This document shows positions 7,099-15,462 of a DNA stretch of 64,000 bases, one piece after another. Within the stretch, counting starts at the first letter, position 1. Every line of letters starts with the position of its first letter. The notes beneath the pieces were generated by a model that was given only the letters and a program-made list of their open reading frames with translations, did not search any database and was not told where the DNA came from. The position numbers and the translations under genes are program-made. This DNA comes from Microbacterium sp. SLBN-154 (lineage in GTDB: Bacteria; Actinomycetota; Actinomycetes; Actinomycetales; Microbacteriaceae): NCBI RefSeq assembly GCF_006715565.1, contig NZ_VFNL01000001.1, positions 3,508,006 through 3,572,005 on the forward strand. Direction: 5' to 3'.

Positions 7099-8567
7099 CC
7101 GACCGCCCCCATCTCCAGTTCGTCGGCGCCGAGCGCACGCACCACCTCGCGGTCGTGCGTGATCGCGACGATCGCCGTCCCCGCGTCGCGGAGCCCTGCA
7201 AGCAACGCGACGAGCTCGCTCCAGGTGCGGGCGTCCTGCCCGAAGGTGGGCTCGTCGAGGACGAGCACGCGCGGCCGGGTCGCGATCGCCGCCGCGACCG
7301 TCAGGCGGCGCTTCTCACCGCCCGAGAGCGTGTACGGGTTGGCGGCGCCGAGGTGGTCGAGCCTCAGCCGCCGCAGCAGGTCGTCGACCCGCGCCTCGAC
7401 GTCGGGCTCGGCCATGCCGAGGGCACGCGGCCCGACGGCGAGCTCGTCGCGCACCGTGCGGGTGAGGAGCTGATGCTCGGGCTCCTGGAACACCGTGCCG
7501 ATGCGGGTGAGGAGCGCCCGTGAGCTCCACCGGATCGGCGTCGGCCCCGCTCCGTCGGCGAGCGTCTCGGTCGCCATGAGAGCACCGGATGCCACGGGCA
7601 GAAGTCCCGCGAGGGTCAGCCCGAGCGTGGACTTGCCCACCCCGTTCGGCCCGGTGACGGCCAGCACGCCGCGCTCCCGGACGACGGCGTGCCCCACGCG
7701 CGCGACGGGGGTGTGGCGCACGCGTTCGACCTCGAGGTCGTGGGCCTCGAGAAGCGTGCGACCGGGCGGCGAGGACGCCGGCGCCGGATGGCGCGGCGGC
7801 CGGCCGGGCACCCAGACCCCCTGCGCCGCGAGCGCCGCGCCGTCGCGGCGCAGCACCTCATCGGGTGCACCGTCGGCGACGACACCACCCGTGCCTGCGC
7901 CGGCTCCACCCAGCACGATCACCCGGTCGACGACGCCGAGCCACGCCTCGACACGGTGTTCGACGACGACCAGGGTCATCCGGGTCTCGGCAGCGACGCG
8001 GGCGACGGCGTCGCGTACCTCGATCACGCCCGCGGGGTCGAGGTTGGCGGTCGGCTCATCCAGCAGCAGGATGCCGGGGCGCATCGCCAGCGCCCCGGCG
8101 AGCGCGAGCCGCTGCTTCTGCCCCCCCGAGAGCGCCTTCGTGGGCCGGTCGAGGGGCGCCTCGAGGCCGACGGCGTCGAGGGCCGCCTCCACGCGCGGCC
8201 AGATCTCCGCGCGCGGGACGCCGAGGTTCTCGCAGCCGAAGGCGACGTCGTCGCCGACGCGGGCGAGGATGACCTGGGCGTCGGGGTCCTGGAGCACCAG
8301 TCCCGCCCGCCCGCGGGCCTCGGCCGCCGGCATCCCGTCGATGAGGAGTTCGCCGGCTCGCTCGCCGTCCTCCCCCTCACCGAGCACGCCGGCGAACCCG
8401 TGGAGGAGGGTCGACTTGCCCGCCCCCGACGCGCCGAGCAGGAGCACGCGTTCCCCCGGATGGATGCGCAGCGTGACGTCCCTCAGCGCCCACGCGCGAC
8501 GCGAGGCGTGTCGCCACCCCCAGCTGCGCGCCTCCAGCGCAGCCGGACGTGTACCGGTCGAGTCCAC
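7095..8567 (-). CDS. ykoD: Energy-coupling factor ABC transporter, fused double ATPase (YkoD-like)
   Basis: A 490-residue protein with two ABC ATPase domains in tandem. Domain 1 has Walker A GASGAGKST, signature LSGGQKQRLALAG and Walker B GILLLDEPT. Domain 2 (from about residue 270) has GPNGVGKST, signature LSGGEKRRLTVAA and VLVLDEPT, and ends with the H-loop ITHDREVV. This is the fused EcfA-EcfA' form seen in YkoD. It energises uptake through the adjacent S (YkoE-like) and T (YkoC-like) components. It begins 4 nt after the S-component stop. Confidence 0.9.
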   Translation of the reverse strand: MDSTGTRPAALEARSWGWRHASRRAWALRDVTLRIHPGERVLLLGASGAGKSTLLHGFAGVLGEGEDGERAGELLIDGMPAAEARGRAGLVLQDPDAQVILARVGDDVAFGCENLGVPRAEIWPRVEAALDAVGLEAPLDRPTKALSGGQKQRLALAGALAMRPGILLLDEPTANLDPAGVIEVRDAVARVAAETRMTLVVVEHRVEAWLGVVDRVIVLGGAGAGTGGVVADGAPDEVLRRDGAALAAQGVWVPGRPPRHPAPASSPPGRTLLEAHDLEVERVRHTPVARVGHAVVRERGVLAVTGPNGVGKSTLGLTLAGLLPVASGALMATETLADGAGPTPIRWSSRALLTRIGTVFQEPEHQLLTRTVRDELAVGPRALGMAEPDVEARVDDLLRRLRLDHLGAANPYTLSGGEKRRLTVAAAIATRPRVLVLDEPTFGQDARTWSELVALLAGLRDAGTAIVAITHDREVVRALGADELEMGAVG

Positions 8568-8571
8568 CGGT

Positions 8572-9216
8572 CTAGACGCGGGCGCGCGCCTCGCGCCCGA
8601 TCGCGAAGCGGTCGAGTGCGCCGGTGGCGGCGAGGCCTCGTGCGAGCACCCACGACAGCGCCCCGGCGATGAGCGCGCCCGAAAGAAGCGTGCTGGCGAG
8701 GTACACGGTGATGAACAGCCCTCCCGAACCCGGGTACCAGAGGATCAGGTTGTTGATGCCGCCGGCGAGCGCCGCGCCCATGCCGGCGAGCACGGCGACC
8801 GGGAGGCTCCAGCGCCGGTAGAAGAAGAGCAGGAAGATGAGCTCGGCGCCGAGGCCCTGGACGAGACCGGCTTCGATCGTGAGGAAGCCTCCCCAGGTGT
8901 TGCCGACGAGGGCCGAGACGACCGCCGCGAGCGTCTCGGTGTAGATCGCCGCGCCGGGCTTGCGGATGATGAGCGCTCCGAGCACCCCGGCGAACAGCCA
9001 CGGTCCGTCGAGAAGACCCTGAAGGCCCGGAAGCAGCGGACTCAGGAAGTTGCTCGGCCCGAGATAGGCGATGTTCCACAGCAGGAACACCAGACCCGCC
9101 GCGACCCCGAGGACGCTCGCGATGACGATGTCGATGACCCGCCACCGGAAGCGGTGGCCGCCTCCGGTGCCGGTGGTCGACGAGGCGGACCCGGTCGTGG
9201 ACGTGTGCGTATGCAT
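8572..9216 (-). CDS. ykoE: ECF transporter S component, YkoE family (thiamine/HMP)
   Basis: A 214-residue membrane protein. After a short polar N-terminus, about six hydrophobic helices follow, with the YkoE-like stretches GPWLFAGVLGALIIRKPGAA and ENVxWGG-type NTWGGFLTIEAGLVQGLGAELIF. YkoE proteins are the substrate-binding subunits of a thiamine-related ECF transporter. The ATG at 9216 follows AGGAAGGAG, and this ribosome site lies at the 3' end of the TPP riboswitch, so translation should be blocked when thiamine pyrophosphate is plentiful. Confidence 0.9.
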   Translation of the reverse strand: MHTHTSTTGSASSTTGTGGGHRFRWRVIDIVIASVLGVAAGLVFLLWNIAYLGPSNFLSPLLPGLQGLLDGPWLFAGVLGALIIRKPGAAIYTETLAAVVSALVGNTWGGFLTIEAGLVQGLGAELIFLLFFYRRWSLPVAVLAGMGAALAGGINNLILWYPGSGGLFITVYLASTLLSGALIAGALSWVLARGLAATGALDRFAIGREARARV

Positions 9217-9225
9217 CAGTACTCC

Positions 9226-9312
9226 TTCCTGCGCTGGCATGACCCAGATCAGGTTCGACGGTCGGAGCGCGATTCGCTCCCTCTCAGCCCGGCTCGCCGG
9301 ACTCCCGTGGTA
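9226..9312 (-). ncRNA. TPP riboswitch (THI element)
   Basis: Read on the minus strand: ACGGGAGUCC at the 5' end, CUGAGAGGG in the middle, and the conserved GAACCUGAUCUGGGUCAU followed by GCCAGCGCAGGAAGG at the 3' end. These are the core conserved bases of the TPP aptamer. The 3' part contains the ribosome site of the YkoE gene, which suggests translational control. A likely -10 box TATGAT is at 9322-9327 (minus), placing the RNA start near 9315. Confidence 0.95.
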
Positions 9313-9342
9313 TCGGCGACCATCATATCGCCGACGGCGTTG

Positions 9343-9348
9343 TAGCGT
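9343..9348 (+). promoter_or_regulatory. -10 box TAGCGT for leaderless transcript
   Basis: TAGCGT ends 7 nt before the ATG of the carboxypeptidase gene at 9355, with no ribosome site between. Confidence 0.55.
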
Positions 9349-9354
9349 AGGCGA

Positions 9355-10872
9355 ATGGCGGAGGACGACCGGCACCCCCTCACGCGTCGCGCCCTGCGCC
9401 GGCACCCGGGGGAGACGGATGCGGCGGAGTCGCCGTCCCATGCCGGAGTGCTGACCGCACCCGGGGGTGACGCCGCCCCCTCACCGACGCGATCGAGCTT
9501 GGCCGAGCCGTCGATCGTCGCCGAGTCGCGGCATCCCACCGCCCTGACCTGGGTTGACGAGTCCGCGATCCTCGCCCGCCCGCCCGGGTTCACCGACCTC
9601 TCCGGCGGCGGCGTGCCGTACGTGCCGGTGGGGCCCGACCTGCTCGCGGGCGCCCCGCGGCGCTCGATCTTCCGCCCCGGCGTGCTGCTTCCCGCCGCGG
9701 TGATCCTCGGTCTCGTCGGCGGCTACGCCGCCACGACCGGGCTCTGGCCGCTCTACGCCGTGACGCCCGAGGTCGAGGCCGTGCAGGTGCTGCCCGCCGC
9801 GGCGCCCGCGGCGGCTCCGGTCTGGCCCGCCGAGGGAAGCGCTGCGGTCGCCGTCGAGGGCATCGGGGGGCCGGTGGCCTCCAGCGCCGACCGCGACGCC
9901 ATCGCGAGCATCACGAAGGTCGTGACCTCCCTCGTCGTCCTCGACGAGCTCCAGCTCGGCCCCGGCGAGCCGGGTCCGGAGTTCCGCTTCACCGGCCGCG
10001 ACAGCGACGAGTACTGGGACTACCTGGCCGGCGGCGAGTCCGCCCTCGACGTTCCCGTCGGAGGCACGCTCTCGATGTATCAGATGCTCGAGGGCATCCT
10101 GATCGGATCGGCGAACAACTACGCCGACCGCCTCGCGTCGTACCTGTACCCCACCGATGCGGTCTTCGCCAACGCGGCGGCGAGCTGGCTCGACCGCCAC
10201 GGGATCGACGGGATCACGATCGTCGAGCCCACCGGCATCGACGAGCGCAACAGCGCCAGCTCCGACGCTCTCATCCCGCTCGCCCAGCGCGCCCTCGCCA
10301 ACCCGGTCGTCGCGGAGATCGTCGCCAAGCAGGCCGTCGAACTCCCCGGCGCCGGGCTCGTGACCAACACCAACGGACTCCTCGCCGATCCCGGAGTGGT
10401 CGGCATCAAGACCGGCACGCTCGATCGCTGGAGTCTGCTGTCGGCGAAGAGCATCACCGTCGCCGAGACCCCGATCACCCTCTACGCCGCCGTCCTCGGC
10501 CAGCCCGACGACGAGGCGCGCCTGGCGGCATCCCGCGCTCTGTACGCACAGCTCGAGGCCGAGCTGCAGCCGACGGTCGCGGTACCGGCAGGCACGACGG
10601 CCGGGTACGTCCGGACCGCGTGGGGCGAGGACGTGCCGATCGTGACGACGGCGGATGCCGCGGTGATCGCGTGGAACGGAGGCTCGGCGACCGTGGAGTC
10701 GGCCTTCGACCTCGACGACCTGCGCGCCGAGGGCGACACCGTCGGGGCACTGACCGCGACCGGCGCGCTGGATGAGAGCGTGGTCGGGCTCGAGCTCGCG
10801 CAGGACGTCGAGGATCCGTCGTTCTGGTGGCGGCTCACCCACCCGCTGGAGCTGTTCGGCCTGACCGGCTGA
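9355..10872 (+). CDS. D-alanyl-D-alanine carboxypeptidase (PBP5-like, membrane anchored)
   Basis: A 505-residue class C-type low-molecular-weight PBP. A roughly 100-residue polar cytoplasmic N-terminus precedes one membrane helix (VLLPAAVILGLVGGYAATTG), so the catalytic domain lies outside. Active-site motifs are S185-ITK, S252-A-N and K352-T-G in correct order. The C-terminal region is a beta-rich domain as in PBP5. The enzyme removes the terminal D-Ala from peptidoglycan stems and trims crosslinking. Unusual is N-terminal membrane anchoring in place of a cleaved signal peptide. A leaderless start is likely (-10 at 9343). Confidence 0.88.
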   Translation: MAEDDRHPLTRRALRRHPGETDAAESPSHAGVLTAPGGDAAPSPTRSSLAEPSIVAESRHPTALTWVDESAILARPPGFTDLSGGGVPYVPVGPDLLAGAPRRSIFRPGVLLPAAVILGLVGGYAATTGLWPLYAVTPEVEAVQVLPAAAPAAAPVWPAEGSAAVAVEGIGGPVASSADRDAIASITKVVTSLVVLDELQLGPGEPGPEFRFTGRDSDEYWDYLAGGESALDVPVGGTLSMYQMLEGILIGSANNYADRLASYLYPTDAVFANAAASWLDRHGIDGITIVEPTGIDERNSASSDALIPLAQRALANPVVAEIVAKQAVELPGAGLVTNTNGLLADPGVVGIKTGTLDRWSLLSAKSITVAETPITLYAAVLGQPDDEARLAASRALYAQLEAELQPTVAVPAGTTAGYVRTAWGEDVPIVTTADAAVIAWNGGSATVESAFDLDDLRAEGDTVGALTATGALDESVVGLELAQDVEDPSFWWRLTHPLELFGLTG

Positions 10873-10918
10873 GCGCGGCGGCGTCGCAGCTCCGGGGCAT
10901 CGTCCCAGGCGAATCGGC

Positions 10919-11845
10919 CTAGACGAACTGCGCCGTGTGCTGGAGCCGTGTGCGGATCTCGAACAGCTCCGTCCCGCCGATGGCACGCGCGCCGGGCAGG
11001 CCCCGGCGCAGCACCGTGGCCAGGGCACTTCGCGAGACGAGCGCCACGGGGACGCCCTTGACCTTGCCGAGCTCCTGGATCATCTCGGTGACGTCCTCGT
11101 CGGGAAGCACCACGACGGCCCCGGTGAACTTCACCCTCGCGGCGCGGGAGACCACCCGCATGCGCGACAGCAGTCCCGCGACGGATCCCTCGGGGATCCC
11201 GTCACCGACGATCTCGCCTCGGCGCACCCCGACCGGTCCGCCGAAGTCCTCGGAGAGGATCCCGAACAGCCCGCTCGGGCCCAGCACGATGTGGTCGAGT
11301 TTCACGTCGGGGTCGCCGTCGCGACCGGAGGCGGCGACGTCATGCCACACCGTGTAGCCCATGCCGAGGTCGGCGACGGTGCGGGCGGTCTCCTCCTCGG
11401 CGAGGGCGTCGGCCAGCAGCCGGCGCAGGTGGCGGGGCGCGGAGCGGACGAGCGCCGGGTCGTAGGGATCGTCCACGGTGACACCGCGTCCGACCCACTC
11501 GCGGACCAGGGTCAGGTACCGCTCGCGACGCCATCCCCCCGGGTGACCGTACGACCGGGCGCGGGGACGCGTGTCGGCGCGGGGCGCCGGCGGGCGCCAT
11601 CCCGACCATTCCGGTGCCGCTTCGGCACCGAACCCGTGCCCACGGTCGTAAGCGGCACGGGCCTCCGCGGTGCCGACGAGTTCCCAGGCGCGCTGCACCT
11701 GGACGAACACCGCCGCATCGCCCCCGGTGTCGGGGTGGGTCTGCCGCAGCCGCAGGCGATACGCGCGGCGCAGCGTCTCGTCATCGGCAGTGGGGTCGAC
11801 CTGCAGCACCTCGTAGGCCGAGGCGGACAACGGACTGTCGAACAC
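10919..11845 (-). CDS. J-domain protein with NERD-like C-terminal domain
   Basis: A 308-residue protein. The N-terminal J domain (residues 8-66) has the HPD motif at 37-39, which stimulates DnaK ATPase. There is no glycine-rich or zinc domain, so it is not DnaJ itself. From about residue 165 the sequence WHDVAASGRDGDPDVKLDHIVLGPSGLFGI resembles the NERD nuclease-related domain, but the usual ExK of the active site is replaced by SEDFGG, so nuclease activity is doubtful. The GTG start is preceded by TAGCCT 7 nt upstream, a probable leaderless promoter. Confidence 0.8.
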   Translation of the reverse strand: MFDSPLSASAYEVLQVDPTADDETLRRAYRLRLRQTHPDTGGDAAVFVQVQRAWELVGTAEARAAYDRGHGFGAEAAPEWSGWRPPAPRADTRPRARSYGHPGGWRRERYLTLVREWVGRGVTVDDPYDPALVRSAPRHLRRLLADALAEEETARTVADLGMGYTVWHDVAASGRDGDPDVKLDHIVLGPSGLFGILSEDFGGPVGVRRGEIVGDGIPEGSVAGLLSRMRVVSRAARVKFTGAVVVLPDEDVTEMIQELGKVKGVPVALVSRSALATVLRRGLPGARAIGGTELFEIRTRLQHTAQFV

Positions 11846-11851
11846 CGTTTC

Positions 11852-11857
11852 AGGCTA
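11852..11857 (-). promoter_or_regulatory. -10 box TAGCCT for leaderless transcript
   Basis: On the minus strand TAGCCT ends 7 nt before the GTG of the J-domain gene. Confidence 0.5.
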
Positions 11858-12154
11858 TGCGCTGCTGATCGAGACTCGGCTGAGAGCGCCGATCAGGTCG
11901 CCGATCGTGTGGCCGGCGTTGGAGGGATGCCGCAGGGGCCGCGTCGAACGCACGGTGTAATGGTTGCGGCGCCCGCGCCGCTCGCGTTCGACGTAGCCCT
12001 CGGCGACGAGGTCGTTCAGGATCGTCACGGTCGAGCGCTCGGAGATCCCCACGATGCGGGCGATCTCGGCGAGGGTGACGTCGTTGTTGTCGGCGACGGC
12101 GACGAGGACGTGCGCGTGGTGGGTCAGGAATGTCCACGCACCGCCGCTCGCCAT
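11855..12154 (-). CDS. Winged-helix transcriptional regulator (MarR/ArsR-like, small)
   Basis: A 99-residue protein that is essentially one winged helix: VLVAVADNNDVTLAEIARIVGISERSTVTILNDLVAEGYVERERRGRRNHYTV. The helix-turn-helix is near residues 26-45, followed by a basic wing. A similar small wHTH family is common in actinobacteria; the ligand and targets are unknown. The start at 12154 is favoured because CACAAT, a plausible -10 box, ends 7 nt upstream. An extended upstream frame would overlap the neighbouring gene and gives no recognisable sequence. Confidence 0.78.
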   Translation of the reverse strand: MASGGAWTFLTHHAHVLVAVADNNDVTLAEIARIVGISERSTVTILNDLVAEGYVERERRGRRNHYTVRSTRPLRHPSNAGHTIGDLIGALSRVSISSA

Positions 12155-12160
12155 CACACG

Positions 12161-12166
12161 ATTGTG
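12161..12166 (-). promoter_or_regulatory. -10 box CACAAT for leaderless transcript
   Basis: On the minus strand CACAAT ends 7 nt before the ATG of the wHTH gene. The same hexamer precedes the starts at 31467 and 34947. Confidence 0.5.
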
Positions 12167-12218
12167 GCGGCCCGGGTGACGGGATGCCAACCCGGGCCGC
12201 CGACGGATCGGTCTCCCG

Positions 12219-12632
12219 TCAACCGGTGCAGGCACCGCCGCGCAGGTCGACCCGCGCGCCCCAGTGATCGATCGGCACCCGCGCCGTGTCGTCGGAGGTC
12301 TGCACCGCCGTCCGGTCCAACCAGAAGGGCCCGCCGTGGACAGTGAGGCAGGACGCCTCGGGCACCAGGATCTCGTTCGTGACTCCGAGCAGCAGATCGC
12401 GTGAATCCGGCGCGATGGCATAGGTGGCGCGCTCCGCACCATCGGCCTCGAAGGCGACCACGGTGAGGGCTTCCTCCCCGGCGTTTCTCACGCTGCCGCA
12501 CCCGAACGGATTGCCGCAGCTGCTCGACGGTGCACTGACGAACGGGAGGATCATCAGGGCGACGAGCCCGAAGGCCGGGAGGGCGATGAGGAGAGCCGCG
12601 CGGGGCCGGCGCGTTCGGGTGGTCTCGCTCAT
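12219..12632 (-). CDS. Hypothetical membrane-anchored exported protein
   Basis: A 137-residue protein with a basic N-terminus (MSETTRTRRPR), one membrane helix (ALLIALPAFGLVALMILPF) and an extracytoplasmic domain with four cysteines (SSSCGNPFGCGS, EASCLTV and near the C-terminal GGACTG), which could form disulphides. I do not recognise a family. The ATG overlaps the stop of the TerC gene (ATGA), so it is co-translated with it and under the same manganese riboswitch. A role in envelope metal handling is possible from context only. Confidence 0.7.
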   Translation of the reverse strand: MSETTRTRRPRAALLIALPAFGLVALMILPFVSAPSSSCGNPFGCGSVRNAGEEALTVVAFEADGAERATYAIAPDSRDLLLGVTNEILVPEASCLTVHGGPFWLDRTAVQTSDDTARVPIDHWGARVDLRGGACTG

Positions 12633-13657
12633 CGCCGGCTCCCGGCCATGGCGCGACGCGAGCGGAAGACCGGCTCGAGCTCGGCCATCTCCTCCTCGGT
12701 CGCGAGACGGAAGGCTCCCGCCGACTCCACCTCGATCTCGCGGCGCCCCTGACCGCGGGTCGCGATGAGCGAGGCGGTGATGGCGACGGCGATGATGAGC
12801 GCGACCACCGCGAGCGAGACGAGGGTCGGGATTTTCACGACGTCGAGGAGGGCCATCTTCACGCCGACCCAGACCAGCACGAACGCGAGTCCGATCTTGA
12901 GGTAGCGGAAGCGGTGGATGAGGTCGGCGAGCAGGAAGTACATCGCGCGAAGGCCCAGGATGGCGAACGCGTTGGCGGTGAAGACGAGGAACGGCTCGCT
13001 GGTGACGGCGAAGATCGCGGGGATCGAGTCGACCGCGAAGATGATGTCGGTCACCTCGACCAGTACGAGCACCGCCAGCAGAGGCGTGGCGACCAGCACC
13101 CCGGCCTTGCGGATCAGGAACCGCTGCCCGTGGTAGGCGTCGGTCATCGGCACGAAGCGGCGGAAGAGCTTCAGCGTCCGCGACTTCTCCGGGTGGACGT
13201 GCTCGTTGCGGGTGCGGATCATCTGGATGCCGGTGAGGATGAGGAACGCGGCGAAGACGTAGAGGATCCACGAGAAGTTCTCGATGAGCGCAGCGCCGGC
13301 GGCGATGAAGATCCCCCGGAAGACCAGGGCCCCGAGAACACCGAGGAAGAGCACCCGGTGCTGGAACTCGCGGGGCACCGCGAAGGCGGCGAAGATGATC
13401 GCCCAGACGAAGACGTTGTCGACAGCGAGGGACTTCTCGATCACGTATCCGGCGAAGTACTGCTGACCGAACTCCGCGCCCCACGAGTTCCAGACGACGA
13501 TGCCGAAGGTGATGCCCGAGAGCACCCAGACGATCGACCAGGCCGCCGCTTCGCGGACGCCGATCACGTGGGCTTTGCGGTGGGCGACGAGATCGACGAC
13601 GAGCATGGCGACGATCACGCCGAGGACGACGAACCAGGCCCAGAGCGGGACGGACAT
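12629..13657 (-). CDS. TerC family membrane protein, second copy
   Basis: A 342-residue paralogue of the TerC protein at 3502-4536. Both signature stretches are present, AVDNVFVWAIIFAAFAVP and DIIFAVDSIPAIFAV, with the membrane-embedded aspartates. A hydrophilic loop (RNEHVHPEKSRTLKLFRRF) separates the halves. Expected to export Mn2+ or a related metal. The ATG follows a GUGGAGG ribosome site. Preceded by its own yybP-ykoY riboswitch; the next gene is coupled by ATGA. Confidence 0.9.
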   Translation of the reverse strand: MSVPLWAWFVVLGVIVAMLVVDLVAHRKAHVIGVREAAAWSIVWVLSGITFGIVVWNSWGAEFGQQYFAGYVIEKSLAVDNVFVWAIIFAAFAVPREFQHRVLFLGVLGALVFRGIFIAAGAALIENFSWILYVFAAFLILTGIQMIRTRNEHVHPEKSRTLKLFRRFVPMTDAYHGQRFLIRKAGVLVATPLLAVLVLVEVTDIIFAVDSIPAIFAVTSEPFLVFTANAFAILGLRAMYFLLADLIHRFRYLKIGLAFVLVWVGVKMALLDVVKIPTLVSLAVVALIIAVAITASLIATRGQGRREIEVESAGAFRLATEEEMAELEPVFRSRRAMAGSRR

Positions 13658-13679
13658 GAGAAAACCTCCACGAGTGTCG

Positions 13680-13770
13680 TGAAGGTCTCATCGGCGTTGC
13701 GTCGCCCCACGCACCGGGTCACGTCGGGTGACCGTACTGTCGATGCGTCGCGAGGATTACTCCCCTTCGA
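13680..13770 (-). ncRNA. yybP-ykoY manganese riboswitch upstream of terC (copy 2)
   Basis: The minus strand carries GAAGGGGAGUAAUCC (complement of 13751-13768) and the 3' element GAGACCUUC (complement of 13681-13689). GAAGG and CCUUC can close P1. The region between can fold into arms, including GGUCACCCGACGUGACC. These are the diagnostic bases of the Mn2+ aptamer, also found before the other terC gene although the two leaders share little else. Confidence 0.85.
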
Positions 13771-13777
13771 GGAACAG

Positions 13778-13791
13778 TGAAGCACACTTCA
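13778..13791. promoter_or_regulatory. Palindrome upstream of the second manganese riboswitch
   Basis: TGAAG-CACA-CTTCA is a perfect 5-bp dyad about where the promoter of the riboswitch transcript should be, so it may be an operator. Support is positional only. Confidence 0.3.
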
Positions 13792-13906
13792 TGCTTTGCG
13801 GGCAAGCTCGAGGTGTCGCCAGACGACCGCGGGTCACCGGCCCGGAGCGGATGAGCTGCGCGCCGGCGGATCCCTCCCCCGCAGCGGGAGATCGGGCGAC
13901 CGCCGC

Positions 13907-14743
13907 TCAGCCCGCCGGGCGTCCCGTCAACACCGACGCCAGCGTCGGGCGCCAGTGGCGCTGCACGTACTCCAGAGCCTCGTCGACCGGCAGCGCACGG
14001 GTGGAGTTGCCCACCCGTATCCAGAGCTCCGTCGTCGCGCCTCCCCCGCTTCCTGCGAGGAACACCGGCTTCGGTGAGGGCGGACACTCCACGGCGCAGA
14101 CGACCGCGTCGCCGGGCGCCACGCTGACGAACCGGATGCGCGGCAGCGCCGCGGCGTTCCGGCCGAGGGCCGTGGAGAGCATGTCGCGCAGCCACAGCTC
14201 GAATCGGTCGTGATCGGGTGTCCGGAGGGTCGCGAGGTCGCGGTCGAGTCCCACCGCCTGACCGGCATCGTTCGCGCCGATGACGAGCACGCCGCCGCGG
14301 CTGTTCAGGAACGCGGCGATCGTCTTGGCGATCGCGAGCTCCATCCGAGCATCCTTCTTGCTCTCCCGCACGTTCCAGCGCGCCGTCTCTTTGAACTCCG
14401 CGCGCTCCGACTCCCCCGCGCGCAGCACTGCCGAGATGTCAGCGTCACCCACCCCGCGCTGCGTGAGGGCCACGATCGACGCGACGAGGAACGACAGACC
14501 GAGGCTCGTTCCGAAGGTGAGGAGGAGGGTCGTGGGCATCCAGAGTCGTTGTCCGTAGAGGAACATGCCCGCCAGGAAGATGCCGACGCTGAACCCGAGG
14601 AGCGAGATGAGTGTCATCGCGGTGACGCTGAGCGACAGGCGTCGACCGAAGATCGCCAGGATCAGGCGGGCGAGCAGATACGCGATGCCGACGGAGATCG
14701 GCAGCGCGACGGCGAAGTCGACCAGGAGGGGGCTCTGCGGCAT
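13907..14743 (-). CDS. Membrane protein with AlbA_2 (Schlafen-type) domain
   Basis: A 278-residue protein with three N-terminal hydrophobic helices (to about residue 92) and then a cytoplasmic AlbA_2 domain. The diagnostic stretch is ESERAEFKETARWN with the later FLNSRGGVLVIGANDAGQAVGLD. AlbA_2 domains are usually soluble and found in putative regulators and in defence or Schlafen proteins; fusion to a membrane region is less common. The start follows a GAGAGGG ribosome site 9 nt after the Nudix-like gene, so the two form an operon. Ligand and role unknown. Confidence 0.8.
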   Translation of the reverse strand: MPQSPLLVDFAVALPISVGIAYLLARLILAIFGRRLSLSVTAMTLISLLGFSVGIFLAGMFLYGQRLWMPTTLLLTFGTSLGLSFLVASIVALTQRGVGDADISAVLRAGESERAEFKETARWNVRESKKDARMELAIAKTIAAFLNSRGGVLVIGANDAGQAVGLDRDLATLRTPDHDRFELWLRDMLSTALGRNAAALPRIRFVSVAPGDAVVCAVECPPSPKPVFLAGSGGGATTELWIRVGNSTRALPVDEALEYVQRHWRPTLASVLTGRPAG

Positions 14744-14752
14744 CCGTCCCTC

Positions 14753-15376
14753 TCAGCGCAGCGCGCCCACGCTCGCCAGCGCGAGGCGGATGAGGGTTCC
14801 CCGGCCCCCCTCCATCTCGGCCGCGACGGCATCGGACGACGCCTCGTCGGGCGAGAGCCAGGTGACTTCCAGGGCGTCCTGCCGCGGCTCGCAGGTACCG
14901 GTGACCGGAACGACGAACGCCAGCGACACCGCGTGCTGCCGGTCGTCGTGGAAGGCGCTGACGCCGGGGAGGGGGAAGTACTCGGCGACGGTGAAGGGCA
15001 CCGGCTGCGGCGGCAGCAGCGGAAAGGCCATCGGGCCGAGGTCGTTCTCAAGGTGACGGAACAGCGCGTCGCGCACCGTCTCGCCATACCGCACCCGCCC
15101 CGACACGATCGAACGGGTGATCTCGCCGACGGGGGTCGCGCGCAGCAGGATGCCGACCTGGATCACCTGCCCCATGCCGTCGGTGCGGACGGGGATGGCC
15201 TCGACGTAGAGCATCGGGAGGCGCCGGCGGGCCTCGGCCAGCTCGATGTCGCTCAGCCATCCGGGGTTGGCCGACGAGCCCGTCGAGCCCCCGCCGAGTC
15301 CGTCGAGCGGGTCGCGGCGAGCGCTGCGGGCGTCGTCGTTCTCGCTCGGGTCGGGATCAGGGGTACGCACCGGCAT
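14753..15376 (-). CDS. NUDIX hydrolase family protein (DUF4916)
   Basis: A 207-residue protein matching the actinobacterial DUF4916 group. A disordered N-terminus of about 40 residues (PLDGLGGGSTGSS) precedes the domain. The Nudix-box position reads GRVRYGETVRDALFRHLENDLG, where the usual REUxEE glutamates are largely lost (RHLEND), so pyrophosphohydrolase activity is doubtful. The region FHDDRQHAVSLAFVVPV is typical of this group. The start has TATACA ending 7 nt upstream and may be leaderless. Operon with the AlbA_2 membrane protein. Confidence 0.82.
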   Translation of the reverse strand: MPVRTPDPDPSENDDARSARRDPLDGLGGGSTGSSANPGWLSDIELAEARRRLPMLYVEAIPVRTDGMGQVIQVGILLRATPVGEITRSIVSGRVRYGETVRDALFRHLENDLGPMAFPLLPPQPVPFTVAEYFPLPGVSAFHDDRQHAVSLAFVVPVTGTCEPRQDALEVTWLSPDEASSDAVAAEMEGGRGTLIRLALASVGALR

Positions 15377-15462
15377 AGGTCATGTATACCCCGAGGTATC
15401 GGGATCACCGAGGAGCACGGACGTCGGGCGGACCTGTCGGGAGCCTCTGGAAGGATGTCGGC

